Positions 40,640 to 51,358 of a stretch of 64,000 nucleotides of DNA are shown here, one piece after another. A model generated the notes under the pieces. That model ran no database searches and was not told where the DNA came from. It was given only the letters and a program-made list of their open reading frames with translations. Source of the stretch: Lunularia cruciata (taxonomy: Eukaryota > Streptophyta > Marchantiopsida > Lunulariales > Lunulariaceae); NCBI GenBank assembly GCA_948567375.1, contig OX419757.1, forward strand, positions 61,504,001 to 61,568,000. The letters run 5' to 3'. How positions within the stretch are numbered: position 1 is the stretch's first letter; each line of letters begins with the position of its first letter. The position numbers and the translations under genes are program-made.

Positions 40640-40644
40640 TGATG

Positions 40645-42128
40645 AATGAAATGAGGTATACATTTAACCTATTTATTCTACTACATAAAATTATCAATAT
40701 AGAATTTAATCTTATATCTTTACTTGAAATTACTTTCATTATCATCAAGATGTAAATCATACTTTGGAAATTCATAGAAATCATAATCTGATTATGAATA
40801 TTCTTGATATAGTGAAACTGGAGTGATATAATATACGTCATATAATATATAAAATAAATGATCTATGATGAAATTAAATATACATGTGCTCAATCTGTTT
40901 ATTCTAGTATATCAAAGTATCAAATTGAGATTTAATCTTCTATGTTTATATGAGATTAGTTTTCATTATTGTCAAGAATTATCTATTTGGCGGTGATTTA
41001 GCTAGGTAGCTTTGCTTGCACTCGTAATATTTAGTTGTTAGTAGATGGTGTAACCTTGAAAACGTTATCTTTATTAAATCTAGTTACATGATTTACAAAT
41101 CAACCTGACTACTAAAAATTATGACAAGATCGATCAGGAGTAACAAGGATAAATTATGCAAATACGTAACTTTCTTTTCCAAATATAAGATTATTCATCA
41201 CATGCTTCCAATCCTGTATAGGATTACCTTCAAATAAAATTAAAAATATTTTTTTAATTTGGTGAATGAAACCTAAGAGAAACTATTTTCTTGAGTCTAT
41301 TAGACATATTGAACATTTGAAAGGTTCTTCGTAATTTTCAATGAAGAGTTTTATGATAATTGTAAACTCCAAACGATGAAAAAAGAACAACGATGAAAAA
41401 AGAACAACGATGAAAAAAGAACAACGATGATTGTTAGTGATATTCTAAAGTATTAAATAGGACTCTATGTTAAAGTATTGACTCTCATCGCTATCAAATT
41501 TGAATACCTTGATCTCAAACCAAAAGTGTGACTTTATTCCACTTATGCAACCCCAACCCGAAGCCTCCTTCACTAGCTGATTTCCCTGATCTAATCCGAA
41601 TGGATTCCACGTATCGAGACTTTCAACCTCAAATCTTGTAAACTATGTGATCTTATAAACCCTTGAATCTAGTTGACTCTGATGATCCTAACGTAAAGCT
41701 TCCAGATGCATTAATGCTTTGAACAAGAAGATTGTTTGTCCACTCAAAGTCACCTTCAAAATTAAAATATGTTAAGTAAATTCACATATCAAAGATATTT
41801 TTTTTCAAGGAATAAAACAACTAGTTTATATTAACATAAATTATTTGGAAATTTTTTGAACCCGTTCACAAAGAATTATCCATTTAGAATATTTATCTAC
41901 GGTAAAAACGGTAATTCAATAACTATGCTACATCAACAACATAATGCCTTGGTTCATTGCTTTATTAACTTATTAACTTATCCTCTATAACTAGACTATA
42001 TCCTTTTAAAGAAAAACTCTGAAGTATATGAAAATCCGATGAAAGTGATGTTACAACTGACAAAAGACGCCACTAGCTTTGATTGTATACTGAAAGTGTT
42101 CTGAGTTTTCCTCTAAATACAACAGAGA
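40645..42128. other. A+T-rich block right of copia A
   Basis: No gene is seen. It is the continuation of the A+T-rich DNA left of copia A and holds a 17-bp tandem repeat at 41372-41430. Confidence 0.45.
41372..41430. repeat. 17-bp tandem repeat, about 3.5 units
   Basis: Three exact copies of AACGATGAAAAAAGAAC and a partial fourth; no differences between full units. Confidence 0.95.
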
Positions 42129-42222
42129 AGGCGACCGCGCAGGAAAAACGAAGGATGGGAAGACCCCATCAAGCCGTACAAGGGAGAGAAAAAAAAAGGT
42201 AACATTCAACAGCCCCAACATA
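42129..42222 (-). repeat. RT-retroelement 3' tail copy
   Basis: The terminal GGCGACCGCGCAGG is at 42130-42143, followed by GGGAAGACCCCATC and AAGCCGTACAAGG and an A-rich complement of the pyrimidine tract. It stops at about 42222, within the core. The 5' end is truncated. Confidence 0.7.
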
Positions 42223-43511
42223 GGTTTCCTCTAAATGAGTAATTAAAACTACTACACTGTCCTAATATACGTAAAGACCTGGCAAAGAATAGTGGAGAAC
42301 TTTCAAACCTCATACCATGACCAAAAGAGATAGTGTTCCTGAGTGGAAGGGCAAGACTCCATCCTTCCCTCTTCACGTGTCGAATTTTTTAATTAGAAAA
42401 TTTTAAAAAGATCTTACTAGTCCGGCAGTAAGAGTAAATGACGTACGGTAGGAGTGTTCAATCTGCAAGTGGATGGCTAAAGCGACCAAACCCACTTTAA
42501 TCATGGTCGTAATAGATAAGTTGATCGTGAGCGTATTTTGTCATACACCCAGACAGCGTGATCAAGTCTCAGCAACAAAAAAGCAGACAAAGTCTCTCTT
42601 TAGGCTCTCAAATATAGTTCTAGACCTGCAAGTGGATCTCCCCAGAGCATTAGACCATGACAGCAACAGCACGTTTGGTTCTAGACTCTGGTTAAGTAAC
42701 TTGTCACTATGTTCAACAATAGCTCTTGCACTTTACTTAAACTCCTCAAACTCTTGTCATATTAGTGCAGGTTAATGAATATCTGTAACTAGAGGTTCAG
42801 ACTTGTAACCTTCTCCTCACATCAGTACAGTAGCCTCACTTGTTGGTCGCCTAACAATGAGAAACAGTTACCATATATCCGGGTGAGGGCTGAACGGCAA
42901 CGCTACTGTGTTGCCGTTCTGTACATGGAACTCCTCTACACGACAGATAACTAGAAACCTGCCTGTTCGACCGGTCTACCTGCTCGGTGACAGGTCAAAA
43001 CGGTCATTTTTGGCCGAGTTATCTTGTGGTGCACTACACTAAACTCGACTTCTGAAGCGAAGAACATCCAAGTTTCTCTAATCCAAGTTGTTTCTTCTCT
43101 TTGTCGAGTTTCTCATTTTTTATTCGAGGTCTCGGTTGTCTATTCTAATGGGTCTCCATGCCTATGTCTTAAAGTCTCAGAAGGGATTGCGTGTAGTGCA
43201 AGCAGTATAAAAGCCTTGAAACTGAAGCGTGTCATCTCGACGAATCCATAAATGATTGAATGCTTGAAAGTGAAGGAATTGTCAACCATGATTGAAACCG
43301 AACCTTTCTCAGACATGTATTAGGACAAACATATCCAATCCAGAAATGTTTATTAGTTATTCATTTTAAAGCACTCTCAAGAGACTCAGAAGCATTCCAT
43401 GATACTTAATGGACGTAATTAAGGTCATACTTCATCGGGATGGTACTGAATGTTAGCTGGCCGAAGATCTCTTTCCCCGACATCCATCACAAGGTCAGAT
43501 CATACTTGAAA
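42223..43511. other. Intergenic DNA with a palindromic locus
   Basis: No recognisable coding sequence; a 100-codon plus-strand frame at 42473-42775 does not begin with ATG on a known protein. Inverted repeats are concentrated at 42892-43024. Confidence 0.4.
42892..43024. other. Compound inverted-repeat locus
   Basis: GAACGGCAAC (42892-42901) pairs perfectly with GTTGCCGTTC (42910-42919). Next, AGATAACT (42945-42952) pairs with AGTTATCT (43017-43024), enclosing CCTGT/ACAGG and the palindrome GACCGGTC. Confidence 0.6.
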
Positions 43512-43550
43512 CCATCCTTCGTGTTTTCTACGCGGTCGCCCTTTTCTCTC
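43512..43550 (+). repeat. RT-retroelement 3' tail copy, shortest
   Basis: Only the last 39 bp remain: CCATCCTTCGTGTTTTC followed by TACGCGGTCGCCCTTTTC. The sequence to its left is unrelated to the family, so the 5' break is sharp. Confidence 0.6.
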
Positions 43551-43825
43551 TTTAAATCAGAGAAGTCTGCTCTGAAATTTTTGTATAGGTCATTGATATA
43601 AGGTACTGTGACATAACTTAAGAAGAACTCACATCCAATCACATATATTATCACGGTCAGTTGCATGAAGATAGAGTATTATGGTTATGTAATACAACAG
43701 TGTATCTTTGACAAATATGTAATATTTGAAGTGTAATTCATTGACAAATATGTAACAGATGTTAGGCACAGAGTACATGAGAGTATATGATATAGTTACT
43801 TTTCACTCTCCTATTCCATAGAGCA

Positions 43826-44150
43826 TTGGTTGGTGGAATCCAAAGGAGAGCCATCACAATGGGTGATGCTCTAGTAATTTGTAGAACTTATGACTTTCAT
43901 AACTCGGGTAATTGGTTGGTGTAATCCAAAGGAGAGCCATCACAATGGGTGATTGCTCGAGTAATTTGTAGGACTTATGACTTTCATAACTCGGGTAACT
44001 TAAGAAGGGAAGAGGCAACCGCGTAGAACACAGGAAGGCAGATTTATCATTCCGATAAGATTGGGGCTTAGCTCCATTTAACTTCTTTTGTCTTACCCTT
44101 GTAGAGTTTGATGGGGTCTTCCCATTCTTCTTGTTTTTTCCGCGGTCGCC
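43826..44150 (+). repeat. RT-retroelement 3' end copy with tandem duplication and inverted tail
   Basis: Two tandem units of 86 and 87 bp (43826-43911 and 43912-43998) correspond to the coding end of the RT; they share GGAGAGCCATCACAATGGG. The tail follows with TTGGGGCTTAGCTCC and ends in CCGCGGTCGCC at 44140-44150. Between them, 44009-44034 is a reverse-complement copy of the last 26 bp of the same tail, so the 3' terminus is present twice in opposite orientation within 145 bp. Confidence 0.65.
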
Positions 44151-47100
44151 TTTTCCTCTATAATGCATGTATTACTGCTACACAACATTTACAACCGTGT
44201 TGAGACAAAGCTATAAATAACATAAAAAAAAATGACTTGGTGGTCCGGGAAGATTCCTTTACCTAGAATTTTACTTTCTGTCATATTCCCCCAATATCTT
44301 CTTGGATACTAATTTATTTAAAAAAATGCCCTTAATTGAGAAAAACGATATAAGGTACCGTAAGGTAAAACTTATCTACATATTCTGATGATTTACAAAT
44401 AAAAGAGATTTCTCCCCTCTTTTTCATTCAAATTCGTCGGGAAAATATTGAAATTTTTTGTGGTTGGCGTTTCTACCAGCTCTTTGATTTAACAAAAAGC
44501 TAATTCATCACTGGCAGCTTGTACCCCTGATGCCTTACAGCTCGTTTGAGGGACCTTCGTTAACCAGCTTGGATTGTTCTTTGCTTTCTATGTGAAAATT
44601 GGATCAACATTAATTAATTTTCTTAGGTAAAGTCCAATTAGAAGGAAAATGATTCGTTCGGATCAATAGCCAGGATGATGATTTCACCGCTTGCTAAACA
44701 GAGTAAAAAGTTCTGCATGCTTCAGATTCAAAATCAGTGCTGTCTCGGTTGGGGTAACTTCATCTTGCCTTGTTATGTCTTGTAGACCCTGTAATTGATT
44801 CTCCCATTGCAGCTGATGTGCAATTACAGCCAATATCAAGAAGTTCCATGAGGATATGGCATAATTTGAATGTCTTCGAAGGTAAATGAATACTTCTATT
44901 TTAGTAAGTTATATGAATGTTGAGATGATTACATCTACGGCAAGGGCAAACTTTGATGTCTAAATTAATCGGGCACATGTTTCGCGTGCTCTCGTCCTTC
45001 AACCAATACTCACTAACCTTTCAATGGTTGTTGAACTACATATAGTATAAGTGGATACGAGGTGCGGGAATAGTTGAACAACCTTGGATGGATCAAAACG
45101 AACAACACTCAGACATCTCCAACAGAGTTCAGTGTTTCCTGAAGGGCAAAAAGTAATCACGTTTTGGGAAGGGTTTATTTTCCACATTACATAACAAGTC
45201 TTCTTCTGTCATTCACACCAACAGCCGCATTCTATCTTACTGCTTCTGTAGGAAGTTATATCAATGGATCCTTGTGTGCAGTTAATAGAAATTCTTGCAC
45301 TTTCATGACCATCTTATGTGCTACACGGACATCGAGTTCAGCTCTGGATGTCTAGAGATTAAGTTAGTAATAAGTTGATTATCTCTCAACAACACAGCTT
45401 CATGAGAATTTCAATAAGGAAGTCCGTATGAAATTTTACGGCATTTGATAATACCGTTTACAATTGACTAACCACGACCTATTTTACATGTTTCATGCAT
45501 CATAAATGATGCACGACCTGAGAATGGCGTCAAACCGTTTCAAATCTAATGCACATTTTCATGAGCGCCTGATCCAACTGTGATTTGGTAAAGCACAAAC
45601 CTACCGAAGTTGTTGAAACTCTGATGTGTTGTTTGCGGCCAATAGAACTGAGAATTTGGAACTAAAGTGTCCTCCATTTGGGATGATGAAATGAACTAAG
45701 AACGAAACGAGACTGACAGCTGGTAGCATAAACACACCATCACTTACGGTTTCGTGACTGCCTGCGGGCTTATTCTTCAAACACTTCGAGTGATATGTGT
45801 CCTCCTCTGTTACAGTGGGCATCTTGAAACTCATAACGATTATAGTGAAGACGCGGTATAATAATTCAGGTTTAAGGTTTAAGCACCCCGGTGCTTTATG
45901 CTCCATTCTTCCGGTATTCCAATTACGACTATGGATCTGAATTCGCGGTTCATCGGAGGTCTGGTTACAAAACCGGCTGGCACCGGTCTGGTTACCCGGC
46001 TGGTTAGCCTTGGCGCTACGTTAAACGAAATGAAAGCAATCCTCGGCAAGTCCGCGAGATCGATGAAGTGAGAACAACAGTAGAGCAGTACTGTATGCAG
46101 CATATCGTGATCTGGAAGCGACGTAGTGTAGACTGAAGCCAGAGTGTTGAATCGCCGTCGGGTCAATGGACAGACCAGAGGGCCATTTAGCAGACGGACG
46201 GCGAATGGATGCTGCCTCATATCTGAAGGGAGCCGGAACCAGAAGAGCCATACTGCAGTACTGTAGGTACAGTAGCAGCGAGGGGCACAGTGTTCGATGA
46301 TGTCCCACTCGTTCGTTTCTACATTCTTTTGTCAACCCACAAAAGGATAGCGGCCCAGCACATGACAAAAGTTCATGTTCTTCAACTCAGAAGAATCGCA
46401 CATGGATGTAGTGTAGCTCGTAAACTTATTTGGTTGGCCACTTGGCGTGGTGCTCTGATCGAGTGTTTGAGCATGATATGGGATATTTCCCAACTTGGCA
46501 TGGTATTTCAGAGTCACAACTGGATGCTCTTGGATTACTTCAGTATTCGAGCATGACGGAGGGATAGTCTTCAACTTGGTCTCTTTCAGGGGATGAGGGA
46601 ATTAACTTTTGTAGATATATATCCCACTTGCATAGAAAGGTAAGTTGTCTTTCTAGAACATGCGCAATTTGGATTCAGAGTCCAGGAGCGAATGGTTATT
46701 GGCAGGATCTTTTATGGAACCTTGACTTAGATAAGTATGTACAGTGTACTAACTGGAATGTCTATGTGTGGTCCCAACAAAGTTTGCTCAGTGGAAAAGT
46801 AAGGTGGATATGATGATTTAAGTCATGTGGTTTCTCTGTTTTAGAGGAGAGGGGAATCGGCGTAGTTTGAAAATAAATCTTTTCCACACCAGTATTTCCA
46901 GCAGCATCAGGTTTAATGTGGGCGGTATTGAAAGTCATAGTATATATGAAAAGTCAGAAAAGATTCGATAGCATTTGGGGCCACAATTCTTATTTTAAAT
47001 CAAGAATTTTTTACAAAAGAATTTGATCGAAACTGCACTGGCAGTCATTGCTTTGACATGGTGACTCTCTGTGTAATTCGATATTGAATTCTGATATCAT

Positions 47101-47875
47101 AGACTGGTGATTGTGTAAATTCGGGTTTGCTTTGCCCTCTATCACTTCCTTTCAACATTCGCTTGTAGGCAAGAGTAAAAAAGAGAGAAGAACTCCGACA
47201 CTCGAATGGCTTTTGAGGAGCAAATTCTACCCGAAGAGAAGTTCTGTGAATAGACCCAACGAATTCAAAGATGCGTATTTGTAAAAGAGTACGATGGTTT
47301 AAACTAGACTGATTCTGATAGAATTCGGTGGATTGTACGACAAATTTCATTGAAGTTATGAACATAAGCTACAAACTTCATTCCACTACTACTAAGCTCT
47401 TTTGCGTTTATATGAACGGGTCTCTGAAGTAGACAAAAGGGTATATATACCAAAACCTTCAATCAACATAACAGGAAATCAGAATTCATTCAAATAATGG
47501 AAAGCTCATTTGGAAGACATGCTCCTCTCACCCAAGATAGAATAACCATATGTTTACTGTTCGTGAAATGGTTTTCACACATTTTCTGCATTATTTCATT
47601 CAATACTTTATTCTACTTGAGAGTGAATCTCGTGTGATTTGGTTAACGTTGCTTCAAGGCGTAGTCCTCACCTCGAAAGTAGACATTAACCTATAAGTAT
47701 TCATATGAAAAGAAATGCGGTGACGCAAGTTCGGTATTTGAGATAGGTTATAAGGAGAGAAGAGTGATCAGACTACATCCGATGTTTTCATTCTTTTGAT
47801 TATGGGGTATCGCTAAGAATGTGCATGACCATTTTTGCATACTATTTGCACATTTAACAACTTGTCATTGCATTG
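44151..47875. other. Intergenic DNA
   Basis: Overlapping minus-strand frames at 45601-46368 (101-115 codons) have no known domain, overlap each other and lack clear starts. A small perfect inverted repeat TGCATCAT-AA-ATGATGCA is at 45496-45513. Nothing else is recognised. Confidence 0.4.
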
Positions 47876-48475
47876 AGAAACACGATGGATCGCATTTATT
47901 CACAAAATCCTATCAAAATTTTCCTTGTTCTATAAAAGCTATCATAACATTAAGCATACTAAAACAATTATTGTCATATTTTTCAAGGGCATTTCCAGAA
48001 ATTCCCTAATCAAAGACTGTGACTCTTAAATAAGGCAACAAAATTGGCATATCTTATAAGAAAGGGAATAAACATTTAACATGTAAGAGTTGAAACACGA
48101 TGGATTACATTGATTAATTGTCGCAAAAATATTACAAGAATATTTCTATATTAATTATTCGTATGTTTCTTCGAGGGCATTTCCAGAAAACCCTTAATCA
48201 AAGACTGATTCTTCACCAAGGTAACAAAATTGTCATATCTTATCAGAAAAGAATAAGCATTGAACATGTAAGAATTGAAACATGATGGATTGCATTGATT
48301 AATTGTCGCAAACATCTTACCAAAACTTTTCTCTATTCTATTAAAATTACCATAACATCATCGATATATTTCTGCAAGGGCATTTCCAGAAGACCCTTAA
48401 TCGAAGACTGACTCTTTACCAAGGTAACACAATTGTAATATCTTACCAGAAAAGAATAACTTTCGAACATGTACA
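47876..48475. repeat. Three-unit tandem array, unit about 185-215 bp
   Basis: The marker GGGCATTTCCAGA recurs at 47987, 48175 and 48378, and GAAACAYGATGGAT at about 47877, 48092 and 48276. Units differ by scattered substitutions and short indels and have no open frame in common. Confidence 0.85.
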
Positions 48476-48824
48476 ATTAGAGGATTTGTAAATCAATGGC
48501 TACCACCAGTGGATAAGAATCTTCTCCTTCCTCGAGGCACGATTAATGTGATCAACAAAGTCTGGACAAACACATTCTGGCATACAACACGGGGTCATGT
48601 GTAACCTCAACCAATGTGGTTATTCGACTCGACACTTTTGTCCCTAAAGCTTCCCCATACACACCGCCGCCTCCCAGCTCACCAACTGAAACGAAGAAGC
48701 ATGTCAAATAAATATACACTAAGAATCATCAGGGATGTTCACTGATCGAGACACCCACAAAGGAGAAGGGCCGCAATCCAGCCAACCATAACCCTAGAGC
48801 GGAAACAAAGACAAGGGAATCGGC
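48476..48824. other. Intergenic DNA upstream of the kinase locus
   Basis: Nothing recognised; the sequence becomes less A+T-rich toward the candidate promoter. Confidence 0.35.
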
Positions 48825-49120
48825 GAGGGGGATATATTTATACCGGATGTTGACGCCCGCTATATCCTGGGTTCCAGTCATAACCGGTACTCCATTGGTA
48901 AATGCGAAGGGGGTAAAAACCACCCGAACGGGCACTTTCACTGATGTAACCGGAGTAACTGTCGAGGTTCGCGGCCCACTTGATCCATTTTACCCGGTTG
49001 AAAGATTGGGACGAGTTACCACGTGGTGAAAAGCACCTAGTGTCTAGATCTTAGGGCGCTCGTCGCATGGTAAGTCAAGTAGGAGAAGTGCTGCTGCTGC
49101 TGCTCCCTCTCTCCCTCCCC
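48825..49120 (+). promoter_or_regulatory. Candidate promoter of the histidine kinase gene
   Basis: A TATA-like stretch (GATATATTTATAC) lies near 48829-48842 and a perfect G-box palindrome CCACGTGG sits at 49019-49026. Directly downstream, from about 49100, the sequence turns into a pyrimidine-rich tract, as is common around plant transcription starts. G-boxes bind bZIP and bHLH factors and often mark light- or stress-responsive plant promoters. No transcription start can be read from sequence alone, so linkage to the kinase gene rests on position and orientation. Confidence 0.35.
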
Positions 49121-51358
49121 CCTTGATATTGCACTACTGCTGCTGGTTCGCTCTGGCTCTGTGTAGTGTTGTTGAACTACTCGCTCTTCCCTCCCTTACT
49201 TGCCCTTCTGCTTCCTTCCTCCGTTCCTTCCTTCGTTTTGCCTTCCCTCCTCTCCAACTTCCTCCATTGTCTCACTCGAGCTTCTGTGCGTCGATCCTTG
49301 AATTTCAACTTAGGTTTTCGAATCGAGGAGAGGAGTAACCGAGGTCCAGGGTAGTGCTCATTTGGTCGGGGAGCTGGTTGTTGTCTGCTACTTCTTTAGT
49401 TTCGCTGCTGTTTTTGAGGTTGTTTTGCGCGGGGGGAGTAGTGGTGTCTTCGGTGGCGACGGTCGCTCGTCAACAGTTCTGGAGGAGGTGTTCAAATTCG
49501 GCGTAGTGGTGGAAAAATCGAGGATTAGGAGGGGAAAGGCGCGAGGTGGATGATTGGTTGTAACTGGGGGAAAGAAGGAGTGAGTTCGGCTGCAGAGGTG
49601 GAGACTACGGGGTGTGAATATGGGGAAGCTGATCAGCTCGGGGCTTTTCATGTGGTTTGCGAATGCATTCTGCGAGGGGAGGTGAGGCGAAGTGTGCCTA
49701 GCCGCCGCGAAGTGGAGTTGTGCACACGCGGTCTGGAGTAGGGAATGGAGATCTTGCTCAGATTTGAAAGATTCGGAGGTTCGTCTTGGTGGAATCTTGC
49801 TACGTAGATTTGAGAGGGAGGCGTAGGGGAGCTCTCGGGGCTCGAGGAAGAGTGGAGCATGAGCTGAAGATGTTTGAGTATAATGCGTGGCAGGGCGGAG
49901 GGGCTTTTTCTTCTGCAGTCGTAGATACGTTGGTTAGTGGCAGGAGAGGGAAGGTAGCATTCTCCGGATGTGTGGGAGGAACTTAGGAGAATGGAAGGGC
50001 GGGGCGGACCCTCATGCTGCCCGGGGGTCCCAGCATTTTTGATCGGCGCTTCGATTGCGTCTGATGGTGGTAGGCTGTTACACAACTCATTTGCACTGCC
50101 GGACGAAGGAGGAGAGGCGACCAAAGACAGGGAAATATTGCTTCGCAACAACAGCGATCATGCCGTGCACATTCCGTCAGATCAGGAAGGCCCCCCATCT
50201 GTTGAAGGCCGAGACCCCCGAGATGACGAGGGAGACCGAATGCAGAAACCCGTCTGCTGCTGCAATATGCATACACCGGGACTTGCATTTTTTCAGCGAG
50301 TTGGACGGCGTATTGTGCACGGCATTGTGTGCGATCCTCTACTTACAACACGGATTGCAATCATGGTATGCTTCATTCTGCAATCCAGATTTATTCACTT
50401 GCTATGTTGACCGTTCCCGAATACATCCAATAGCAGAATATCGAGTTTCTGCTGATTTTTGGACGCGGGACGCCTCAAATACTGAACTCCCAGTTGTCAT
50501 AGATTACCGCCAAGTTTGATTAACAAATATGCATTTATTGTCACATCCATCTCGTAATCCGGGACATTGCCTAATTTGTGTCGGCTGTTCGTAAATTTTA
50601 ACAACCGGCGAATGGCGCGAAAGACACCACAGGATCAGCTTGTTCTGAAGATCAGATGTCGGGTACCAGATAGTAAACAGCAAAATCATGCACTCCGATG
50701 CAGCAGAGGCGAAGGGTAGGACGCCATTGAAATTCGTGCTGAAACTGTGCGCATTAGTTAGTTGTATTCGCGTGATGGACCCAGAATGGTAGGGAATTCA
50801 GTGGTTACAAGCTTCTTTCCCCAGCTTAGAAACTAGGATTGTGGTTGTCGTAGACGTGAATTTTACCGTGGTCGGCCCGAATGCGAAGCGGCAGAAGTCT
50901 CAAACCTCGGACAGTGAACTGTTCAACTTACTTGAGCTGGCTAAGCTACCAACCTGTTCCTGTCCAGTCGCGCAGGGTGGGGCAATTATCTGGTCAACGT
51001 AGGGCAGTATTGGTGTACCACTTGGTGCTTCTTCGTTTCAGATCCCAAGATCGCTTGATCGAGTGGACTGGTGTATCATGCGATCAATTGTCAATTCACG
51101 CCGCCAGTGGTTCATTTATGATAAAAGTCGGGACTTTAGCTTACAGCAATTGAAACGCGGGTTTTCTGCGGAAGCTTACATGCAAGTACTGGAATCCTAT
51201 TAAACGTATGACGTTTTCAAGGACAGCGCCTGATGACAAAAATATCTGCCGCCTGAAATTGGATCACATCAGACGCGAATCTTTTTGTCATCCTGTTGGT
51301 GAGAAGTGTCGTTGGCCTGGAGATGTTGGATTGACTATTGAATCGGTCAACTCTACGC
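49100..51358 (+). other. Probable long 5' leader of the histidine kinase gene
   Basis: This 2.2-kb stretch is clearly more G+C-rich than the DNA on either side. It opens with a C/T-rich tract (49100-49260) typical of plant 5' untranslated regions. Several ATG-led reading frames occur in it, the longest about 150 codons near 49970-50410 and 50055-50519 in overlapping frames, with no recognisable domain. I read it as a leader with one or more introns and upstream reading frames; its splice sites are not defined here. A separate short gene in this interval is the alternative. Confidence 0.4.

Noticed and set aside
42960-42985. Possible tRNA T-arm (GTTCGACC)
   Set aside because: No acceptor stem, D-arm or anticodon arm can be fitted around it.
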